From NCBI GenBank assembly GCA_963773655.1, contig CAVZBX010000005.1, positions 248,001 to 312,000 on the forward strand: 64,000 bases of DNA, written 5' to 3'. A model generated the notes under the pieces. That model saw nothing but the letters and a program-made list of their open reading frames with translations. It did no database searches and was not told the origin of the DNA. Shown one piece after another: positions 1-7,721 of this stretch (the first letter of the stretch is position 1; each line of letters opens with the position of its first letter). This DNA comes from DASSQJ01 sp963773655 (GTDB lineage Bacteria > Actinomycetota > Actinomycetes > Actinomycetales > Dermatophilaceae). A program made the position numbers and the translations under genes.

Positions 1-672
1 GGTGAACGCGTCGGCTGCCGCCGCGAGCTGGTCCCGGCCCTCGTCGAGGTAGCCCGCGGCCAGCCACGGGTTGTAGTAGCCGAGGACGAGCAGCGGGACG
101 TCGTCGCCGGCGGCGGTGCGGAGCCGCTCGAGCGCCTCGGGCAGGTTCCGCGACACGTTGCGGACGCCCCGCTCGACGCAGGCCTGGTCGACCGTGAGCT
201 GCCGGGTGGCGCAGCGCAGCAGGTCGTTGCCGCCGATGTCGACGGTGACCAGCCGTACGTCCCCGGCGTTCTGCTCCAGCCACGCCTCGGCCTGGGCCAG
301 CTGGCTGCCCTCCTCGAACGCGCACTTCCCGCCCTCGAGCAGGGTGCCGGTCGTCTCGCCGCTGCAGCCGAGGTTCTCGACGGTGAGCTCCGGGCCCTCT
401 CGGCCCAGCCGGCTCGCGGTGAGCGCGGGGTACGCGGTGTCCCGCAGCTCGGCCCCACCCGGCTGGTACCCGGCGGCGAGCGAGTCACCGAGCGCCAGGT
501 AGGCACCGGACGCCGCCGCGTCCTCGCTCTCCGACGGCGACGGGGCCGGGCTCGGCGAGGTCGCCGACGGGGCCGGGGTCGTGGCCGGGGCCGGGTCGCC
601 GCCGGCGCCGCAGCCGGCGAGCAGCAGGGCGGTCGTGACGGCCACGGCGACAGCGGTCGGGGTGGAGCGCAT
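1..672 (-). CDS. SGNH/GDSL-type hydrolase lipoprotein (3' end outside window)
   Basis: A secreted esterase/lipase-like lipoprotein; 224 codons are visible and the C-terminus lies beyond the left edge. The ATG at 672 opens a signal peptide ending in a lipobox (LLLAGC, Cys21), then a Pro/Ser/Ala/Glu-rich linker to about residue 56. The SGNH block I follows (LALGDS, nucleophile Ser64), and block III (GGND) lies near residue 150. The block V Asp/His are not visible. The substrate cannot be told from sequence. Its ATG overlaps nothing real on the other strand; the next gene is divergent and starts at 788. Family assignment is firm, exact function unknown. Confidence 0.88.
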   Translation of the reverse strand, partial: MRSTPTAVAVAVTTALLLAGCGAGGDPAPATTPAPSATSPSPAPSPSESEDAAASGAYLALGDSLAAGYQPGGAELRDTAYPALTASRLGREGPELTVENLGCSGETTGTLLEGGKCAFEEGSQLAQAEAWLEQNAGDVRLVTVDIGGNDLLRCATRQLTVDQACVERGVRNVSRNLPEALERLRTAAGDDVPLLVLGYYNPWLAAGYLDEGRDQLAAAADAFT

Positions 673-787
673 GGGGTCCTCTCCGGGTCTCTCGGACGGC
701 ACCGTCATCACCGACGGGCCGGCGTCCACCCCGGCCAACGACCGAGCACCCCGGTGCGTCCCCGAGGTCCTCCACTACCGTGACCGG

Positions 788-1675
788 GTGGTCCAGGTCC
801 TCCCCGAAGAGCGCTGGCGGGCGCTGGAGCGGGCGCACGCCGAGCGGGTCGACGCCGCGACGGCCGGACACCGCGCCCGGCGCGCCGACGGCCGGGCGCA
901 CCCCGTCGAGGACTTCCTCTTCCGCTACTACGACCACCCGCCGTCCCGGCTGCGACGCTGGCACCCGGGCCCCGGCGTGCGGCTGGAGGGCGCGGCCGGT
1001 GACCCCCGTGCCGGCTGGCGCCACCACCGGGTCGTCGGCGACGCGGTCGAGCTCGACGTGCCGTCCTTCCTCGACGCCCGGGGCCGCGCCGTCGACTTCG
1101 TCCGATCCCTGCTCGCCGCGACGCTCGGCCGCCCGGCACGGCTGGGCTGCTTCGGCCTCCACGAGTGGGCGATGGTCTACCGCCTCGACGAGGACGAGGT
1201 GCGGCACCGCGGCTGGCCGCTCCGCCTCGGCGGAGCCGGGACCGACGCGGTCGTGGAGCAGCACACCATCGCCTGCTCGCACGTCGACGCCCACCGGTTC
1301 TTCACCGACGCCGCCCGGCCCCGCAACACCCTGGCCCCCACCCGGGAGGGCCAGGTGGCGATGGAGCAGCCCGGGTGCCTCCACGCCGGGATGGACGTGT
1401 ACAAGTGGGCGTTCAAGCTGGCGCCGCTCGTGCCGAGCTCCCTGACCGCCGACGCCTTCGACCTCGCCCGCGACATCCGCGTCCTCGACATGCAGGCCTC
1501 GCCGTACGACCTGCGCGAGCTGGGCCACGAGCCGGTGCGCGTGGAGACCGCCGAGGGCAGGGCGGAGTACGTCGCCCGCCAGCGGGCCTTCGCCGAGCGC
1601 TCCAACGCCCTGCGCCGCCGGCTCCTCGACGTCCTGGATCCCCTGGCGGCCCGGGCGGCCGGCGCCGCGAGGTAG
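788..1675 (+). CDS. Actinobacterial family usually annotated 3-methyladenine DNA glycosylase
   Basis: A 295-residue protein of a conserved actinobacterial family that databases usually label 3-methyladenine DNA glycosylase; I know of no experiment supporting that name. Family landmarks seen are HPVEDFLFRYY, LRRWHPGPGV, LGLHEWAMVY-like (GCFGLHEWAMVY), the Cys/His segment EQHTIACSHVDAHRFF, and LDMQASPYDL. The frame is open upstream to 581, but that part is antisense to the lipoprotein and low in family character. The GTG at 788 (VVQVLPEERW) gives the usual N-terminus. It ends 10 nt before the HIT gene and may be co-transcribed with it. Confidence 0.8.
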   Translation: MVQVLPEERWRALERAHAERVDAATAGHRARRADGRAHPVEDFLFRYYDHPPSRLRRWHPGPGVRLEGAAGDPRAGWRHHRVVGDAVELDVPSFLDARGRAVDFVRSLLAATLGRPARLGCFGLHEWAMVYRLDEDEVRHRGWPLRLGGAGTDAVVEQHTIACSHVDAHRFFTDAARPRNTLAPTREGQVAMEQPGCLHAGMDVYKWAFKLAPLVPSSLTADAFDLARDIRVLDMQASPYDLRELGHEPVRVETAEGRAEYVARQRAFAERSNALRRRLLDVLDPLAARAAGAAR

Positions 1676-1678
1676 CGT
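1673..1678 (+). promoter_or_regulatory. Candidate -10 for leaderless HIT transcript
   Basis: TAGCGT lies 7 nt before the GTG at 1686, the spacing expected if transcription starts on the start codon. It overlaps the stop codon of the upstream gene. No good -35 is visible, so this is a weak call. Confidence 0.3.
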
Positions 1679-1685
1679 CCGCCCC

Positions 1686-2147
1686 GTGACCGACTGCTTC
1701 GTGTGCTCCGAGAACGCCCGCGCCGACCTCCCACCCCGCGAGCGGATCGTCGTCACCGACCACTGGCGGGTCGCCCACGCGTTCGACACCACCCTGCCCG
1801 GGTGGCTGGTCCTCGACGCCCGCGAGCACGTCACCGCCCTCGACGAGCTTCCCGCGGCCGCCCACACCGAGCTCGGCGAGCTGCTCGGCCGGCTCAGCGC
1901 CGCCCTGCGGGCGGAGACGGGATGCGCGAAGACCTACGTCATGGCGTTCTCCGAGGCCGACGGCTTCGACCACCTCCACGTCCACCTCGTGCCCCGCCTT
2001 CCCGACCTGCCGGACGACGCACGCGGCCCGGCGGTGTTCCGGTACCTCGGCCCGGACGCCGAGGGCACGCAGGTACGCGAGGACGAGCGCGACGCGATCG
2101 CGCTCCGGCTGGCGGCCCGGATGCGTCCCGGGGCGATGCGGGCCTGA
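1686..2147 (+). CDS. HIT family hydrolase
   Basis: A 153-residue histidine-triad protein, a cytosolic nucleotide hydrolase/transferase superfamily that acts on dinucleoside polyphosphates or AMP derivatives. An N-terminal CFVC pair (residues about 4-7) is typical of zinc-binding HIT proteins, and the signature HLHVHLVP sits near residues 98-105. The length is normal for the family. The start is GTG. It converges on cimA with only 18 nt between stop codons. The substrate is not predictable. Confidence 0.88.
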   Translation: MTDCFVCSENARADLPPRERIVVTDHWRVAHAFDTTLPGWLVLDAREHVTALDELPAAAHTELGELLGRLSAALRAETGCAKTYVMAFSEADGFDHLHVHLVPRLPDLPDDARGPAVFRYLGPDAEGTQVREDERDAIALRLAARMRPGAMRA

Positions 2148-2165
2148 CCGGCCCCCGGCCACCCC

Positions 2166-3758
2166 TCAGCGCGGGCCCACGCCGGCCCGGATCAGCCCGT
2201 AGGTCACCGACTCGACGAGGGCCTGCCAGCTCGCCTCGAGGATGTTGGCGGCGACGCCGATCGTGGTCCACGACGTCGTCCCGTCCGAGGTCTCGATGAG
2301 CACCCGCGTCACGGCGTCGGTGCCGTGCTCGTCGTCGAGGATGCGCACCTTGTAGTCGATGAGCTCGAGGTGACCGATCTCCGGGTAGGCCGTGGCCAGT
2401 GCGGTGCGCAGGGCGTGGTCGAGGGCGTTGACCGGCCCGTTGCCCTCGCCGGTCTCGACGTGCCGCTCCCCCGCGGCCCGCAGCTTGACCGTCGCCTCGG
2501 ACAGGGCCGCGCCGGAGCCGCGGGCGTCGGTGATGACCCGCCAGGACTCGACGTCGAAGAACTGCGGCAGCCCGCCGTCGAGCTCCCGGCGCAGCAGCAG
2601 CTCGAAGCTCGCGTCCGCGGCGTCGTAGGTGTACCCGCGCAGCTCGCGCTCCTTGACGGCGGCGAGCACCCGCCGCAGGGTCGCGTCGTCGGTGGCATCG
2701 GAGGCGTCGAGGTCGAACCCGAGCTCGCGCGACTTCAGCTCGATGGAGGCCCGGCCCGCCATGTCGGAGACGAGCATCCGCATGTCGTTGCCGACGGCCT
2801 TGGGATCCAGGTGCTGGTAGAGGTCCGGGTCCACCTTGATCGCGCTCGCGTGCAGCCCGGCCTTGTGGGCGAAGGCGCTGGACCCGACGTACGGCTGGCG
2901 CGAGTACGGCGGGACGTTGGTGACCTCCGCGATGGCGTGCGCGATGCGGGTGGCCTCCTGGAGCCGGTGCGGCTCGAGCAGCTCACGGCCCCCCTTGAGC
3001 TGGAGGTTGGCGACGACGGTGAGCAGGTCCGCGTTGCCGGTGCGCTCGCCGTAGCCGTTGATCGTCCCCTGGACGTGCGTCGCCCCGGCCTCGACGGCCG
3101 CCATCGAGTTGGCGACCGCGCAGCCGGTGTCGTTGTGGCAGTGGATGCCGACCCGCGCGCCGGTGGTCCGCACGACGTCGTCGACGACGTCGGCGACCTC
3201 CCCCGGCAGGAGCCCGCCGTTGGTGTCGCAGAGCGCCGCCAGCTCGGCACCGGCCTCGATCGCCGCCCGCACCGCCTCCAGGGCGTAGTCGCGGTCCAGG
3301 CGGTAGCCGTCGAAGAAGTGCTCCGCGTCGAGGAAGACCCGCCGGCCCTCCCCGCGGAGGAACGAGACGGTGTCGCGGATCATCTCGAGGTTCTCCGCGA
3401 GCGTGGTGCGCAGGGCCCGCTCGACGTGGCCGGCGTGCGCCTTGGCGACCAGGGTCACCACCGGCGCCCGCGAGTCGAGGAGCGCGCGCACGAGCGGGTC
3501 GGTGTCGGCCCGCCCCCCGGCCCGGCGGGTGGCACCGAACGCGGCCAGCGTGGCGTTGCGCAGCCGGAGGTCGCGGGCGGCGCGGGCGAAGAACTCGGTG
3601 TCCTTGGGGTTGGCCCCCGGCCAGCCCCCCTCGATGTAGCCGACCCCCAGCTCGTCGAGGTGCGAGGCGATCGCCATCTTGTCGGCGACGGAGAGGTTGA
3701 GGCCCTCCTGCTGCGCGCCGTCGCGCAGGGTGGTGTCGTAGACGTGCAGGTCGGTCAT
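2166..3758 (-). CDS. cimA: (R)-citramalate synthase
   Basis: Condenses pyruvate and acetyl-CoA to citramalate, the threonine-independent entry to isoleucine synthesis. The 530 residues have the alpha-IPM/homocitrate synthase layout: a TIM barrel starting DTTLRDGAQQEG, IHCHNDTGCAVANS (metal-binding HxH), NGYGERTGNADL, and a C-terminal LeuA allosteric dimer domain from about residue 400. It is cimA-type rather than LeuA, judged by length and the GYIEGGWPGANPKD segment. The ATG is at 3758. A leader peptide and terminator hairpin lie 192-288 nt upstream on the same strand, so expression is probably set by attenuation in response to branched-chain amino acids or threonine. Confidence 0.92.
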   Translation of the reverse strand: MTDLHVYDTTLRDGAQQEGLNLSVADKMAIASHLDELGVGYIEGGWPGANPKDTEFFARAARDLRLRNATLAAFGATRRAGGRADTDPLVRALLDSRAPVVTLVAKAHAGHVERALRTTLAENLEMIRDTVSFLRGEGRRVFLDAEHFFDGYRLDRDYALEAVRAAIEAGAELAALCDTNGGLLPGEVADVVDDVVRTTGARVGIHCHNDTGCAVANSMAAVEAGATHVQGTINGYGERTGNADLLTVVANLQLKGGRELLEPHRLQEATRIAHAIAEVTNVPPYSRQPYVGSSAFAHKAGLHASAIKVDPDLYQHLDPKAVGNDMRMLVSDMAGRASIELKSRELGFDLDASDATDDATLRRVLAAVKERELRGYTYDAADASFELLLRRELDGGLPQFFDVESWRVITDARGSGAALSEATVKLRAAGERHVETGEGNGPVNALDHALRTALATAYPEIGHLELIDYKVRILDDEHGTDAVTRVLIETSDGTTSWTTIGVAANILEASWQALVESVTYGLIRAGVGPR

Positions 3759-3949
3759 CGTTCGCTCACACCCGTGTCTCGTCCGCCGGTGTCCCGGCGG
3801 GTGGTGCCCCGGCCCGGCCGGGCCGGGGCGTCGCCGCGTGTCGTCCGCTCTGCTCGGCCGGCGCTGCCCGGGCCGCCCACGGGGTGGGCGGGCGACCCGC
3901 TCCTGCCGGTACCGGTGCCGCCCCGCGTTCGTGACGGTCCCGGTCCAAC

Positions 3950-4002
3950 AAAAAGACCCCCCGGGTGCGGGAGGTCTGCGCGACGAGGAGGTCTCGTCGC
4001 GC
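3950..4002 (-). promoter_or_regulatory. Transcription attenuator of cimA
   Basis: Read on the minus strand, two hairpins follow the leader ORF. The first has a perfect 10-bp stem (3978-3987 with 3993-4002) that overlaps the leader stop codon. The second has a 10-bp stem with one G-T pair (3954-3963 with 3968-3977, loop of 4) followed by TTTTT (3950-3954), a textbook intrinsic terminator. AGACCTCC occurs both in the first hairpin's loop region and in the terminator's 5' arm, offering a competing pairing for the terminator's 3' arm. About 190 nt then separate the terminator from cimA; I see no other gene there. Confidence 0.8.
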
Positions 4003-4046
4003 TAGCCGATAATGACCGCGGTGGTGGCCGCGTCACGGAACGTCAC
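4002..4046 (-). CDS. Branched-chain leader peptide of cimA
   Basis: A 14-codon ORF, GTG start, reading MTFRDAATTAVIIG. Six of its last seven residues before Gly are Thr-Thr-Ala-Val-Ile-Ile, the end products of the pathway that cimA feeds plus the alternative precursor threonine. One Ile codon is ATT, rare in this GC-rich genome, which would sharpen sensing. The stop TAG lies in the first attenuator hairpin. GATGCT lies 6 nt before the GTG and could be a -10 of a leaderless transcript. Too short for gene finders; supported by composition and the adjoining terminator. Confidence 0.75.
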   Translation of the reverse strand: MTFRDAATTAVIIG

Positions 4047-4116
4047 GGCCCCAGCATCCCACGGTCCGGCCGCGCCGTCCCACGGTCCGTCCACATGTTG
4101 GCCACCGGCCGGACGC

Positions 4117-5229
4117 TCACGCGTGGACGCGTGCCTCCCACCACGGCTCCAGCCGCGGCGGGGCGGCGACGTCGACCCGGTCGCCCACCCGGGGCACCGC
4201 CACGGGCAGCCCGGCGGCCTCCGTGGCGACGAGCAGCCGCTCGACCGGCTCGGCCCACGGGTGCGGAGCCAGGACGAACGTGCACCAGTGGATCGGCAGC
4301 AGCAGCCCGCCGCCCAGCTCACGGGTGGCGCTGGCCGCCTCCTCGGGGTCGAGGTGGATGTCCGGCCAGGCGCGGTCGTAGGCGCCCACGGCCATGAGCG
4401 ACACGTCGAAGGGTCCGTGCTCGGCGCCGATGGCCCGGTAGCCGTCGAAGTACCCGGTGTCGCCGCTGAAGAAGACCCGCCCGCCCGGGCCGGCCAGCAC
4501 CCACGAGGCCCAGAGCGTGCCGTCACGGCGCAGTCCGCGGCCGGAGAAGTGCTGGGCCTCGACCGCGGTGACGCGCAGTCCGCGCACCGGCACCGACTCG
4601 CCCCAGTCGCACTCGACGTAGCGGGACGGGGCGACCCCCCAGGCGTCGAGGTGGGCCCCCACCCCGAGCGGGACGACGAACAGCGCGTCGGTCGTGGCGG
4701 CGAGGATGCGCACGGTGTCGGCATCGAGGTGGTCGTAGTGGTCGTGCGAGATGACGACGGCGTCGACCGGACCGAGCCGGTCCAGGGCCACGGGGACGCC
4801 GTGCAGGCGGCGTGGGCCCACGTGCCGGCTCGGCGAGCAGCGCTCCCCCCACACCGGGTCGAGCAGGACCCGGACGCCGTCGAGCTCGACCAGGCAGCTG
4901 GCGTGGCCGAACCAGGTGACGTGCAGCCCGGACGTGGCGGGCTCGCGGTTGGCGCTGACGACCGGGATCGGCCCCGGCGGGTGCCGCAGCTCGGCGTTCT
5001 GCCGGAAGCGCCGCATGACGTCGCGCTGGTTCGTCGGCATCGAGGAGGTGCGGCGGGCGCTGTTGTGGAAGGCGCCGGCGCGGTACTGCGGCGAGCCTTC
5101 CATCCGGGCCAGGCGGGCGCCGTCGGGACGGCCGCCGAGGGCGTCGCCGACGCCGCGGCCCGCGGCCGCCACGGCGCCGAGGGCACCGGCCGCACCCGCG
5201 GCGACGGCAAGTCGGTTCAACCGGGTCAC
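4117..5229 (-). CDS. UlaG/NAPE-PLD-like metallo-beta-lactamase-fold hydrolase
   Basis: A 370-residue metal-dependent hydrolase. The N-terminus (residues 1-35) is hydrophobic and Ala/Gly-rich, like a signal peptide or anchor. The MBL domain begins WFGHASCLVELDGVRVLLDPVW, followed by the metal motif HDHYDHLD, FSGDTGY and IHWCTF. The pattern GHASCLVE..LLDPVWGERCSP is typical of NAPE-phospholipase-D-like members, so a phospholipid or phosphodiester substrate is possible but not proven. I chose GTG 5229 over GTG 5235 because GACAAT sits exactly 6 nt before it (leaderless pattern). It is divergent from the gene at 5302. Confidence 0.82.
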   Translation of the reverse strand: MTRLNRLAVAAGAAGALGAVAAAGRGVGDALGGRPDGARLARMEGSPQYRAGAFHNSARRTSSMPTNQRDVMRRFRQNAELRHPPGPIPVVSANREPATSGLHVTWFGHASCLVELDGVRVLLDPVWGERCSPSRHVGPRRLHGVPVALDRLGPVDAVVISHDHYDHLDADTVRILAATTDALFVVPLGVGAHLDAWGVAPSRYVECDWGESVPVRGLRVTAVEAQHFSGRGLRRDGTLWASWVLAGPGGRVFFSGDTGYFDGYRAIGAEHGPFDVSLMAVGAYDRAWPDIHLDPEEAASATRELGGGLLLPIHWCTFVLAPHPWAEPVERLLVATEAAGLPVAVPRVGDRVDVAAPPRLEPWWEARVHA

Positions 5230-5235
5230 CCGCAC

Positions 5236-5241
5236 ATTGTC
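5236..5241 (-). promoter_or_regulatory. Candidate -10 for the MBL-fold gene
   Basis: GACAAT on the minus strand, 6 nt before the GTG at 5229. It matches TATAAT at four of six positions and its spacing suggests a leaderless mRNA. Confidence 0.35.
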
Positions 5242-5267
5242 ACCGAGGGCCCGACCGGACGTCGGCC

Positions 5268-5273
5268 TATATT
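5268..5273 (+). promoter_or_regulatory. Candidate -10 for the gene at 5302
   Basis: TATATT, an island of AT in a GC-rich region, 28 nt before the ATG at 5302. The gene has a GAGGAG-type Shine-Dalgarno, so a short 5' UTR is implied. No clear -35. Confidence 0.45.
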
Positions 5274-5301
5274 GACGGGTGGGCGACGACGAGGAGCCAC
5301 G

Positions 5302-6255
5302 ATGGACGCGACGGCGCACGGCGACCTCACCCGGGTGCCCCTCGCCTACCCGCTCGCCCCGGTCGACGGGCCGCGCCTGGTCCTCGCAGGCTGCGAGCAC
5401 CCGGTGCGCCCGAGGCACCGCGGCCGGCTCGGTGCTTCCCTCACCGCGGCCTGCGAGGTGTGCGGCGGGCACCACGGGCCGTCGGCCCGGCGGCCCCTCG
5501 CCACCGTGCTCGCCGACCTCGGCGAGGCGCCCCTGGCCGACCGCACCCCCGTGCTCGCGGTCGGGTCCAACGCCGCCCCCGCCGTGCTCCGGCACAAGCT
5601 GGGGAGCCGCGGCGTCTCCACCGTCGTCCCCGTGCTCACCGGGGTCGTGCGGGCGCTGGACGTCACCCACTCCGCCCACGTGGCCCGCGGAGGGTACGTC
5701 CCCGCCGCCCCGGTGCACCGCGCCCGTTCGCGGGGTCGGGTCGTGCTCCAGCTGCTCGACGACGACCAGCTCGCCGCCGTCGACGAGACCGAGCCCAACT
5801 ACGAGCGGGTCGAGGTGTCGGCGGCCCGCTACCCCGTCGTCCTCGGCGGCGGCGTACGGCCCCGGCGGGTCCACCTCTACGCGTCGCGGCGCGGCGTCCT
5901 CGCCCTCCCCGGCCGTGCCGCCGGGGCGCTGCTGTCGCAGCCGGAGGTGCTCCGGCTCCTCGACGCCGCGGGGGTGCCGCACACCGGGGGCGACGCGCAC
6001 GAGGCAGCGGGCCGGCTGGCCCGGTCCCCAGAGGTACGGGCGGCGGTGCACGACGCGCTGGCCGAGCTCGGCCTGGCGCGCGACGCCGGGCTGCACGCAC
6101 GCCCGGCCGGTGACCTGCGGTGGGGCGAGGCCGTCGGCGGCCCGGGCCCGGGGTTCAGCGGGAGGTGGCGGCCCGTGCGGCGGCAGCCTCGGCCAGGGCC
6201 TCGAACAGCGCGCTCCCCTCGGCCTCCTCGGCGTGCCACTGCACCGCCAGCCTGA
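5302..6255 (+). CDS. GGCT-like (gamma-glutamylcyclotransferase fold) protein
   Basis: A 317-residue protein I do not recognise as a named family. Residues 20-60 hold Cys/His pairs (AGCEHP, CEVCGGHH). From about residue 80, VLAVGSNAAP..LRHKL resembles the YGSNL substrate loop of GGCT-like proteins, and DDQLAAVDETEPNYERVEV resembles their LD..E..Y.RV.V strand; this is fold inference only. The last ~33 residues overlap the convergent PuuD-like gene by 101 nt and are Pro/Arg-rich, so the tail may not be conserved. Start ATG with a good ribosome site. Confidence 0.65.
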   Translation: MDATAHGDLTRVPLAYPLAPVDGPRLVLAGCEHPVRPRHRGRLGASLTAACEVCGGHHGPSARRPLATVLADLGEAPLADRTPVLAVGSNAAPAVLRHKLGSRGVSTVVPVLTGVVRALDVTHSAHVARGGYVPAAPVHRARSRGRVVLQLLDDDQLAAVDETEPNYERVEVSAARYPVVLGGGVRPRRVHLYASRRGVLALPGRAAGALLSQPEVLRLLDAAGVPHTGGDAHEAAGRLARSPEVRAAVHDALAELGLARDAGLHARPAGDLRWGEAVGGPGPGFSGRWRPVRRQPRPGPRTARSPRPPRRATAPPA

Positions 6256-6901
6256 ACCGGGCGCCCGGGTCCTCCATGGCCTCGAGCGTGCCGTCCTCGT
6301 GCCACGCCGCGGCGACGAAACCGGAGCCGTCGAGCGACCCCGGGCTCACCGCCTGGTGGTGGTAGGTCGGCACGTCGACGGGGTCCTGTCCGACCAGGCG
6401 GGCGAGCCGGGTCCCCGCCACCGGGGCCACGTGGTGCGAGGCGTAGACGCCGGGCTCCGGGCAGTGCGCGTCGTGGCCCACGACGTCCGGAAGGTGCTGC
6501 TCGAGCGAGGCGCCCGCGGCGACGGCCATCACCTGCATCCCCCGGCAGATGCCGAGCACCGGCAGGTCGAGCGCGGTGGCCGCGTGGACCAGCGTGATCT
6601 CCCAGGCGTCCCGGTCGTGGCGCGGGTCCTGTGACGCCGGGTGCGGCTCGGCGCCGTAGCGACTCGCGTCGACGTCGGCGCCACCCCCCACCACGAGGCC
6701 GTCCACCCGCCCGAGCAGCCGTGCCGCCATCCGCTCGTCGACGTCGTGGCGCGGGGGGAGCACGACCGCCAGGCCACCGGCTCGCTGCACCTGGTCCACG
6801 TAGCGGTACGGCAGCACGGCGCTGCGCTGCCCCACCCACGGCGCGCGGTCGACCTCCTCGACGTAGCAGGTGAGCCCGATGACGGGCGGGGTCCGGCTCA
6901 C
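6155..6901 (-). CDS. PuuD-like gamma-glutamyl-gamma-aminobutyrate hydrolase (class I glutamine amidotransferase fold)
   Basis: Predicted to release glutamate from gamma-glutamyl-GABA or a related glutamylated amine, the last step of the glutamylated-putrescine route. 248 residues; nucleophile Cys in GICRGMQ (near 115) and the His-Glu pair in QWHAEE near the C-terminus; GLVVGGGADVDASRYG is typical of the family. The GTG start overlaps the stop of the upstream SDR by 4 nt (GTGA), so it is translationally coupled as the last gene of the five-gene operon. Confidence 0.85.
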   Translation of the reverse strand: MSRTPPVIGLTCYVEEVDRAPWVGQRSAVLPYRYVDQVQRAGGLAVVLPPRHDVDERMAARLLGRVDGLVVGGGADVDASRYGAEPHPASQDPRHDRDAWEITLVHAATALDLPVLGICRGMQVMAVAAGASLEQHLPDVVGHDAHCPEPGVYASHHVAPVAGTRLARLVGQDPVDVPTYHHQAVSPGSLDGSGFVAAAWHEDGTLEAMEDPGARFRLAVQWHAEEAEGSALFEALAEAAAARAATSR

Positions 6902-7665
6902 AGCGGTGTCACGTAGGCGCCCGAGATGCCGCCGTCGACGAGGAAGGTCGAGGCGGTCACGAAGCTCGACTCGTCGGAGGCCAGGAACAGCACGGCGTTC
7001 GCCATCTCCTCGGGTTCGCCGAACCGCCCCATCGGGACGTGGACCAGGCGGCGCGCGGCCCGGTCGGGGTCGGCGGCGAACAGCTCCCTGAGCAACGGGG
7101 TGTTGACCGGTCCGGGGCACAGGGCGTTGACGCGCACCCCCTGCCGGGCGAACTGCACGCCGAGCTCGCGGGTCATCGACAGCACCCCGCCCTTGGACGC
7201 CGAGTAGCTGATCTGCGAGGTCGCCGACCCGAGCACCGCGACGAAGCTCGCGGTGTTGATGATCGATCCCCCGCCCTGCTCGAGCATGATCGGGATGACC
7301 GCCTTGCAGCACAGGTAGACCGAGGTGAGGTTGACGTCCTGGACCCGCCGCCAGGCGTCGAGGTCGGTGTCGAGGATCGAGTCGTCCTCCGGCGGGCTGA
7401 TCCCGGCGTTGTTGAACGCCACGTCGACCCGCCCGTAGCGCTCCACGGCGGTGGCGAAGAGGCGCCCGACGTCCTCGGGGGATGCGACGTCGCAGTGGAC
7501 GAACAGCCCGCCCACCTCGGCGGCGAGCTCCTCCCCGGGCTCGTCGAGCAGGTCGGCCACGACGACCGTGGCCCCCTCCTCGGCGAAGCGGCGCGCGGTC
7601 GCGCGGCCGATGCCGGAGCACCCGCCCGTGACGACGGCGACCTTGTCCGCGAGCCTGCCTGACAT
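6898..7665 (-). CDS. SDR family oxidoreductase
   Basis: A 255-residue classical short-chain dehydrogenase: TGGCSGIGRA nucleotide-binding motif at about residue 14, NNAG near 90, and the catalytic Tyr-x3-Lys in YSASKGG near 157. Acidic residues after the second strand (VVADLLDE) favour NAD. In this operon it probably oxidises or reduces an intermediate of amine or amino-aldehyde breakdown; the substrate is not evident. It lies 56 nt after the aldehyde dehydrogenase and overlaps the next gene by 4 nt. Confidence 0.87.
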   Translation of the reverse strand: MSGRLADKVAVVTGGCSGIGRATARRFAEEGATVVVADLLDEPGEELAAEVGGLFVHCDVASPEDVGRLFATAVERYGRVDVAFNNAGISPPEDDSILDTDLDAWRRVQDVNLTSVYLCCKAVIPIMLEQGGGSIINTASFVAVLGSATSQISYSASKGGVLSMTRELGVQFARQGVRVNALCPGPVNTPLLRELFAADPDRAARRLVHVPMGRFGEPEEMANAVLFLASDESSFVTASTFLVDGGISGAYVTPL

Positions 7666-7721
7666 GACGACTCCTTGGGTGGTGAGGAGGGAACGGTGGG
7701 GTGGCGCCGCTGCCCGGCGTC

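Noticed and set aside
581..787. N-terminal extension of the glycosylase-annotated gene
   Set aside because: It would overlap the lipoprotein signal peptide region antisense and does not look like the family; GTG 788 fits better.
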